Origin: Anthopleura xanthogrammica
Taxonomy: Eukaryota; Cnidaria; Anthozoa; Actiniaria; Actiniidae
Assembly (NCBI GenBank): GCA_964019055.1
Contig: OZ025218.1
Location: forward strand, 5,337,259-5,401,258
Direction of reading: 5' to 3'
Length of the DNA: 64,000 nucleotides
Below the pieces are notes generated by a model. The model made no database searches and had not been told where the DNA came from. It saw only the letters and a program-made list of their open reading frames with translations. How positions within the stretch are numbered: position 1 is the first letter of the stretch; each line of letters begins with the position of its first letter. The position numbers and the translations under genes were made by a program. Shown one piece after another: positions 56,712 through 64,000 of the stretch.

Positions 56712-59700
56712 CTAGGATAAGTCTCGCCTCGAGGTACAATGCCAGAGCAAGATTAGATTTTGAACGCCGTGAACGCATAAGCAATTACCTAAAAGTCAAA
56801 TTGATTTTCTAAAGTACTGTAGTGTTTTACCTGGACATTTTAAATCATGCAATTCAATAAATCCATCCTTTATATACGAAAGTTAAGTTCTAAAATACCA
56901 CGACTTACCCAAGAGAAGAAGTCTTCTGTAGATCATGTTGGCGTATGACTTCTCGACTTCAAAGAAATCTGAATCTGAAAAATATGCAAGTTGCGATTTC
57001 TAGGAAACTGTTTGATTATTCTTCACTTTAATTTCCTTACCGTGATTGGCTAATGTTTCAGGACCATTCTCGGACTGTCATTATTTTAATATATATGTCT
57101 GCAATATTGACTGACATTATTTCAATATATATGTTAAAAAAAAAAAATCTACTCAAATGGATTTATGTCGCAAATTATTTGCCACTGCTAACTATTTTGG
57201 ATATTGTGGAGGAAATTGCAAATCATCAGTAGTCAGTGTTTAAGAGAAGATGTCAGCAAAAATCGAACAAAATCAAAATTGCCGGCAACAGTCAAAAATT
57301 CGATTTCGCTCATATTTTGGTATTAGGTAGGCCTATAAGCGAGATATATCATGGTATGTTTCATTTGTCGAAATATGGCTTCATTTCCGAGAAAAACGAG
57401 AAAAACGAATTTGTCAATAATTGACCCTTTGAGAGAGCCAAAATATACTCCAACTTCGGGGGGCTCGCGTGCCTTTGTAAAAATATCTACATGTTTGATT
57501 CTTAAACAACTGTTTTATATAATGTTTTAACTTTAAAAAGCTGAAATTTCATTGTCTTCCAATAAATTCATAACGGTGAAAAAAAATTATTTACCAGGGT
57601 ACTTTGACGCCTTGTGAAAAGTAACGAATTTTCAAAAAATGTTTTCACCACGTGCTAAATAAAGTAAAAGGCCGATATTAAGAAAATAAAAAGTCGAAAT
57701 AATATTCTTACCGTGACTAAAAGCTTTTTTGGGGGTTTTTATTCTGCAACGAGAAATAAAAATTTAAAGTTGGAGAAATTTCAAAGAACGGCGGCCGATG
57801 CGCTCAATCAAAATGAGGAATTTAAAAATTACCTAATAGAGCAAAATATCGTAAGATAGCAAAGTACCACCTCAAGCTACTGCAGTAACACTACATGGTG
57901 TGGATTAATACAATTGAAATTAGCTCTAAGAAAGATGCAATTTTTCTAGATAAGAGTCGAAGCGAGTTCTTTTACAAATAGCCGTTGCGTGACCATAAGT
58001 GTGACCAGGGAGTTGGGAGACGCGGCATTCTACAAAGAATTAGGTGTGGCCTTTGATGACACCGAGCACGTCTGTACATGTCACGTTCGCATTTACTAAA
58101 GGCGGAATCTACTGGAAATATCCTTCTACGTTTCAGCTTTTATAGAAGTAGGCTTTACTGGACCATCAAGGATTTTTACGGACAGTAATTATGAACCTAT
58201 ACGCTTTAAGAGAAAAGAATTAAAAAGAAAAAATGTATTTACCACGGGCTGTTAGATAAATTTTAAAACAGTCAACATTAAAAGTCTCGCCAAGTATAAC
58301 AAATTTCTCCAACTTTAAATTTTTATTTCTCGTCGCAGAATAAAAACCCCCAAAGAAGCTTTTAATCACGATTAGAATATTATTTCGACTTTTCATTTTC
58401 TTAATATCGGCCTATTATTTTATTTAGCACATGGTGAAAACATTTTTTGAAAATTCTTTACTTTTCACAAGGCGTCAAAGTACCCTGGTAAATAATTTTT
58501 TTTTTCACCGTTATGAATTTATTGGAAGACAATGAAATTTCAGCTTTTTAAAGTTAAAACATTATATAAAACAGCTGTTAAGAAATAAACATGTAGATAT
58601 TTTTGCTAAGGCACGCGAGCCCCCCGAAGTTGGAGTATATTTTGGCTCTCTCAAAGGGTCAATTATTGACAAATTCGTTTTTCTCGTTTTTCTCGGAAAT
58701 GAAGCCATATTTCGACAAATGAAACATACCATGATATATCTCGCATATAGAATCAGTGGCAGTTTTCGGCAATTCTACTTTCGGAAAAAATTCCGATTTG
58801 GAATCACAAAATGCGAGAAATTTTCATTTTTCATAGTCTTTTTTTAATTAAAATCATGTAAAAACTGGACCTTTTCCTTATATTATTCTTTTGTTTGAAC
58901 ACGAAAAAAGTCGATCTTTTCCGCGACAAAAATCTGATTTTTTGAATATTCCATTTTTACACAGATTTAAGAAAACCCCGATCTTTCCAGCCATTTTGCT
59001 TTTTATAAAGACTAAAAAATCCTCGGCTTTTTCCATTAGTTTTGGCGGTAATTTACTGTGGCCGTTTACTTTGTCTGGGCTTGAAGTATTAAAACATGGC
59101 GGAGTACATGGAAGCTAACAAACAAACGATCATAGAATTAGTTAAAGATAATAGGAGTCACAGAGAAATTGCAAATTATCTTCGCGAGGCCTTTCCTGAA
59201 GTGAAGAGGGGTTTTTCGGAGAGGAACGTTAGGTTATTTTGTGCAAACAACAACATAAAGAAAATGAATGCACGAGAGGTCGACCAGATAGTACAAGAGT
59301 GTGTCGAGGAGGTAAGTCATTTCAGAAGCAACCATTGACTTTTAACAGATTAATTATCGTTCCCTACATATTTAAATATTTATTTCAAGTATTCAAGATG
59401 TCCACAGTATTCTCGAACTACAATCCATGGTAGTTATGAGCAGGCAGAGTCAAGTGGTATTTTGTGCATCTTTCATACATTCAGTACAGTGGCTACCGTT
59501 TTATTGATTGATCGATTGACAGGTTGGGCCAACCTATGGGAGAAAAATGATGTTTGGCTATGTTTCTAGTAAGGGTTATTCATTAACAAAGAACCAAACA
59601 AGAGAATGTCTAAAAAGGGTAAATCCAGACAATAACCGAAAACGCCGTGCAGATGCTGTCAGGAGAAGCAATCCGACGCCCTACATTGCCCTTTATCATG

Positions 59701-62700
59701 GTCAAAAACTTCACTGTGACCAAAATGAGAAATTTCAGAGATATGGTTGTACGTTCATAGCTTTTAGCGATGGATACAGTCGCAAGATTGTGTCTCTCTT
59801 TCTTATGCCCAATAAAAATGCAATTGTCGCTTATTCATACTTAAGGTTAGTAGTCCCAATTTTGTTGAGAATTTCCTATTCTAAAATTCATTATCTGAAT
59901 TAGCGAAAGAACGAACAGATGAAAGAAAAAAAAAAGCCTTATTACTGTTTCAAAATGTCTAGCTAAGGGGAACTCCCTCTAACTTAACAGGTGGCACAGA
60001 TCCCTGATCCTACATTTTTATTATATTGTATCACTTAGAGAACTCCTGTTACAAGAAGGAATATGGGACACGATAAGAGTCGACCATGGAACAGAATTCG
60101 CCCTTATGTTGTTCGTCCAGCAGATGTTAAAAGACCACCGTAGCAATCCACACTGCGAACCGTATTTACAGACTCAGTCATGTCAGGTGATGCCAATCAG
60201 AAAATTAGAATACTCAGCCGGTGCATGTAGTAATGTTATAATAAATTATTAATCATCCTTTACGTGATTTAATTTTACAGAATTTAAGAGCTGAAAGAAA
60301 GTGGCCAGAGCTGAACCAAAGGGTGATTTACCCGATAAAGGAAGTGTTGGTTTCCATGGAAAGCCGATTATTATTTAATATTTATGACCCGGCTGTAAAA
60401 TTTTGTGTCTTTTTTGTGACGATGAGTGTTGCTGAAATCGGAGCAAAGCGGTTAGTTGCTGCATGGAATGCACATCCCATAGAGGGTAAATATTCATTAT
60501 AGCTGTACGTTTCCCTGGAAAGCCAAGTCTTACAGGACCCAATTTTACCAGATTCCCGGGCCAGATTCTTATAGTTATAGAGTATCTTAGCATTAAAGAT
60601 ATATATGTGTTCTTTCATTTGAATTAGATTTATTTTTTCACTTTAGGTAGCAAGGAACAGATTCCAAAGGTCATGGCAGCAAATAATTCGCAGGTCAGAA
60701 GGATCGATCCTACCCTTGTACCTTCTGTCGAAGACGCTGTAATTCTATATGAAAATACAGGAGGCAAGCTGACCCGTGAGTGCTGCTTTGGAATAGACCC
60801 CTTGCAGGGCAATGTTGAAGCAATCAGAAGGAGAGAGAGCAAGTTTATAACTGAAAATCCTGCATTTGATATAATTTTCGACCATTTAGTATCCGGGGAT
60901 GGGGATCTATTCGAAAACGCAGTGCTGTCATTCATACAAATAACACAATATCTGTAGATTTATTTGATATATTGTACCAATCAATCCAGAGAAGATAGAT
61001 TACGGTCATCACAATAAAGCTTGTGTTATGTGATATGTCAATAAAAGTTAACAAAAATCATGAAAAGGGTGTTTCTGATGAGTGAGGACCAAACACAAAC
61101 CCAAAGAAACAAGGCCAAATATTAACTTAGCGCGTGCTCTTAATTCTTGTATGGGCTTCCTGTGTGTTTTTGAGGCTTGCCTTTAAAATGTTGGGCTCCC
61201 TGTGTTAGATTTTTCGAAAATGGCTTCCCGATTACCGATGACGAGCTAATTAACCATGGAGCTCTTTTTTACACCAGAAAGCAACCTTCTAATTCCAAAC
61301 ATTATTGCAGCAAATGAATCAAGAGTAAGAAGATTGATTCTAGTTTGGTACCAACGGTTGAAGAGGCAATACAGTAGTATTTATGAAAATACAGGAGGAA
61401 AGCTAAACATTAATGCTGTGTTGGAATCGACCCATTAAAAGACAGACCGGAAGGGATTCCACAGAGAGAGATAAGATTTATGAAAGAAAATCCTTCTTTT
61501 GAAAGCATTCATAATCATTTGATTGGAAGAAATATTGCCTTATTTGAAAAAGCAGTGCTTTCATTTATAGCGATTACTGAGACAGTCTGGCAGAAGATCT
61601 GACTTTATTGATAAGCTGAAATACAAGCTGTTCCCAATACTGCCATGTTAGTGATTTTTACTGGATTTTCCCCATCATATGGATTTTTTTAACTCATTGA
61701 TGGTCCATATTTGAAAACACGAACTCTTAAGAACAATACAACAACTTATTGGCTATGATTAGAATTGAAAATATGGTTAATGACCTCATAAAACCTTTAA
61801 AATGGTTCCTCTTAGTATGATTTGCAAGTTCATTTTATCTTTCAAACTTAAAATTATGCATGGTTCTATAAACATAAAGAATCATGTTTTTGGAATTTCT
61901 GGGCATTCACTATTTGATTACAGATACAGACTGAATTCTGAAGTTTCATATCAGGTTTTTTACCACTATTGACACTTTTAGCATGTTTATATTTATTTCA
62001 TACGGTTTTAACTATTTATATTTGTACGTTTTTTTTAGGGCCATGCATATCTGTATAGATATCAAATCTAACCCTTAATAAAAGTTTATATTATTATTAT
62101 GACTCAGATTTCACTATTTAGATGACGTCATCTTAAAGTATGCCCATTGTATCCCTCCTGATCTTAGTAGCTGATTACTCATTGATTCAAATTTATGTCA
62201 TGTCAGCTAGAATAGAAAATAACTTCTCTAAGGGACTGTTTGTTTATTACATCGCAGGGGGGCTAGTGGTTTTTATGGGGGGGGGGTAAATTTTTGAAAA
62301 AACCCCGCTTTTTGAGGGGGTAAAATTTGATTTAAGAGGAATATAAAGGGGGATAAATTTTTTAAAAGAAAAAATGGGGGTGGGGTAAAATTTTACAGAA
62401 ACTTCTGAGAGGGGGGGGGGGGGGTTAATTTAAAAAAAATAGTCATTTAGTAAAAAACACCAGCCCACCCTGCGATGTAATAAACGAACACTCCCTAATT
62501 TAGGTGATGTCAACTATCAGTCTGATTGAATGCACTCTGCCTTTGTCTTGCCCACAATTAAAACAGCGTAATAATTGATGTCTACATTCCTTAAGGGCGG
62601 TTTGATAAGAACAAAAGAGAGGCACCAGGTCTGTAGCACGTATAAATCTTATTTGGCGTGAGCAATGATTCTCTCTTGACATAAATCATAAAGCTATTTC

Positions 62701-63672
62701 GATAAATTATAAGGATCAGATCACGCAAAATTATTAAATCGAAGATTGTAGTAATGATTTGCTCGGATAATCAAGAAGGAAACTAAATGTGTAAGCGCAC
62801 CGCGTCAGTGAAACGAAACATTGTATATTTCTTCGAGTGTGTGAAATTAAAACCTGTTAACGCGTGTAGGTGAAGTACACAAAGAATTCAAAGATTAAGC
62901 AAGGAAATTTCTCTCTCATTTTGGAGGTATTTCCAATGCTAAACTAGCACTCTGATGACCATCGGCCTAAATTTTCAGGATCAGTTTTAAAGCAGATGGT
63001 ATATTATGCCGATGAGATCCATTTTTACAAATGTGAACCTTCCTTTTCAAACTATTTCATGGCGGAGCTAGAGACGTTAATTTATTCATTTGCATATACA
63101 AGTCTCTTTACCTTTTGTTGCCTCGTTGTCAACGATCTTTAGATGCTTTGAGTCCAAAAGGGTTACTTCGTAGTTTAACTGCTCTTTCAAAAGGGCTGAA
63201 ACTTTCGCAACACTGCTTGTTTCCTCTGTTAAATTTACGATAGTTTGGAATAGTTCCTGGATAGAGCCACTGTTCTTGACTTCACTCACTAAGATACTTT
63301 TTTTCCAACTCTGGGCTGTTACATGTAATCCAGCGGGACGCCTAAATGTCGGTCGGGATGGAGGTGGGTTGAGCTGAGTTCTGGGCTTGCCGCTAGTTTG
63401 GATGTGCTATACATCGGGCTTCCTAAATTTGATGAGGCCGTGTTTCGAGCTATCTCTTCTCCATCCACCAAATAAGTTGAATTATTGTTGACTTCTAGAA
63501 TGTCAAAATCTCCCCTTTCGTCAGGCAATATCACTTCCCCTTCCTTTACTTCTACTAGATAGATTCCCTGATCAGGATTAAGTTTGGAAATCATGGAAAT
63601 GCTTGCAGCATTAAGGCTGGTCATTTGGACCTTGAGTATTTTGCCGTTTCTTTTCAATTTTACGTATGACAT
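56712..63672 (-). CDS. Unknown minus-strand gene, exons 63672-63112, 56974-56909, possibly 56788-56712
   Basis: Exon 1 starts at ATG 63672 (MSYVKLKRNGKILKVQM...). It holds a beta-rich N-terminal segment, then a Pro-rich linker and a helical segment (SIQELFQTIVNLTEETSSVA...). The linker and helices are in another frame: the first frame stops at 63319 and the second is open only from 63406, so there is a 1-nt shift between 63319 and 63406 (mutation or sequencing error). The donor ACAAAAG|GTAAAG at 63111 is phase 1. The acceptor TTTTTCAG| at 56975 continues as DSDFFEVEKSYANMIYRRLL with donor TTGG|GTAAGT. A terminal exon 56788-56712 fits the phase but is weak. No domain recognised. Its ~6.1 kb first intron encloses the plus-strand integrase gene and the foldback element. 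Confidence 0.45.
56909..56974 (-). CDS. Internal exon of the unknown minus-strand gene
   Basis: 66 bp with strong acceptor (CATATTTTTCAG) and donor (GG|GTAAGTCG), open in the frame set by the 63112 donor. It codes SDFFEVEKSYANMIYRRLLL. Confidence 0.5.
57333..58750. mobile_element. Foldback/long-TIR element, ~1.4 kb, arms ~450 bp
   Basis: The arms 57333-57780 and 58301-58750 are near-perfect reverse complements, beginning CTATAAGCGAGATATATCAT and ending TTTAAAGTTGGAGAAATT. The 520-bp centre is unique and contains a short coding-like stretch. Confidence 0.95.
58013..58099 (+). pseudogene. Coding-like fragment in the foldback centre
   Basis: The frame in phase with GGGAGTTGGGAGACGCGGCA reads VTRELGDAAFYKELGVAFDD followed by TEHVCTCHVRIY and a stop (about 57990-58099). 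The composition looks like a real exon end, but no family is recognised. It could be a captured host exon. Confidence 0.25.
59096..60957 (+). CDS. Integrase-core (RNase H-like) domain gene, five exons, 400 aa, intact
   Basis: Exons 59096-59311, 59523-59845, 60039-60186, 60281-60485 and 60647-60957. All donors are GT and acceptors AG, and every phase agrees, giving 1,203 nt. The N-terminal 72 residues form a helix-turn-helix (ELVKDNRSHREIANYLREAF). Exon 2 has LHCDQNEK with the first acidic residue. Exon 3 has IRVDHGTEFALMLFV, the second Asp and a Glu. Exon 4 has WPELNQRVIYPIKEVL and RLVAAWNAHPIEG. This fits the 'integrase core domain' family found as host-like genes in cnidarians and fish, related to retroelement/Ginger-type integrases. 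The reading frame is fully conserved, so it may be domesticated or recently active. No terminal repeats are seen around it. Confidence 0.85.
61276..61600 (+). pseudogene. Decayed duplicate of the last integrase-gene exon
   Basis: Across frames it reads IPNIIAANESRVRR, YENTGGKLNINAV, GIDPLKD, REIRFMKENPSFESIHNHLI and LFEKAVLSFIAIT. These match the exon 60647-60957 in order (IPKVMAANNSQVRR, YENTGGKLTRECC, GIDPLQG, ESKFITENPAFDIIFDHLV, LFENAVLSFIQIT). Several frame breaks are present. The copy sits about 0.6 kb downstream, in the same orientation. Confidence 0.85.
61601..62230. other. Gene-free stretch
   Basis: AT-rich sequence without a supportable feature. Confidence 0.5.
62231..62501. mobile_element. 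MITE with G-run core, ~270 bp, ~46-bp TIRs
   Basis: The left end AAGGGACTGTTTGTTTATTA and right end TAATAAACGAACACTCCCTA are inverted and both continue into CATCGCAGGG. The core repeats (G)n-TAAATTTT units, with one G-run of about 14. Confidence 0.85.
63112..63672 (-). CDS. First exon of the unknown minus-strand gene (frameshifted)
   Basis: ATG 63672. The first frame runs to 63319. A second frame, open from 63406 down to the donor at 63111, continues with KPRTQLNPPPSRPTFRRP and a helical region. The switch must lie in 63319-63406. The annotated ATG-like start of the second frame (63289) is GTG and not a real start. Confidence 0.5.
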
Positions 63673-64000
63673 ATCTAAACTTTCCTTCGTTCAAACCGAG
63701 TACCTTTATGATAGAAAGGCGAAGTAAAAAAGGCTGAAGATTACCACCGCACGCCTGACATTCTTTGTTTTTGATCACGTGGAAAATTATTGGCGCGAAA
63801 AGTTAACCAATATGCCTCAACCACTTCCAGAATCCTTTTCGGAAGTCCATTTTGACGTTGTATTGCACCTATCAATGTAGGTCCCGTGGGGAGGCCAGGG
63901 GGTGGTATTCGGGCAAGGGATGAGGATTTGGAAAAAATCCCTTTAAGAAATTCAAACACCCCAACGTTCAAATTAAATCCCCAGTCCCTTGCCCGAAACC

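Noticed and set aside
63741..63971. 76-codon minus-strand ORF upstream of 63672
   Set aside because: Likely promoter or 5' UTR of the unknown minus-strand gene; no recognisable domain or good start context.

Overview
This window is nuclear DNA from an animal, most likely an anthozoan cnidarian (coral or sea anemone). That placement is an inference. It rests on GT-AG introns full of transposons, a tRNA-derived SINE of the type I associate with coral genomes, a metazoan RNF213-type giant ATPase, an integrase-core gene of the type found in cnidarians and fish, and many foldback and TIR elements. There is no bacterial operon logic.

Layout. 1-2.6 kb: a minus-strand gene with an N-terminal zinc finger plus F-box, split by a 5'-truncated LINE that leaves a target duplication and a chimeric open frame. 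2.6-10.9 kb: repeats, SINE and MITE-like elements, a ~1.65 kb satellite with a 77-bp monomer, and a YqaJ-nuclease fragment. 11-54.3 kb: one plus-strand RNF213-like gene whose four proposed exons (10985-11230, 21395-23166, 41286-53610, 54164-54274) join in phase to give about 4,817 residues. One exon is 12.3 kb long. The predicted protein keeps the P-loops of the dynein-like AAA core and the C-terminal E3 shell. It has no RING finger, and where RNF213 has its RZ finger it carries a different Cys4 zinc motif.

The two large introns of that gene hold other units. Intron 1 has a decayed LINE with a restriction-like nuclease sitting in TAA microsatellites, a ~0.7 kb near-perfect palindrome and MITEs. 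Intron 2 has a 6.35 kb segment bounded by ~380-bp inverted repeats that encloses a multi-exon minus-strand zinc-finger gene. It also has a family of TIR elements, each preceded by a long hairpin, carrying remnants of one small Crypton/QRICH1-like domain, and a LINE with an APE endonuclease and RT broken by several later insertions.

54.3-64 kb: a degenerate minisatellite, hairpin MITEs, a 1.4 kb foldback element, and an intact five-exon plus-strand integrase-core gene (400 aa) with a decayed duplicate of its last exon. The integrase gene appears to sit in the first intron of a minus-strand gene of unknown function starting at 63672.

None of these genes need work together. The common theme is a large innate-immunity-type ATPase gene embedded in, and expanded by, nested mobile DNA. 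Exon joins are read by eye from splice signals and phase and are not supported by transcripts.
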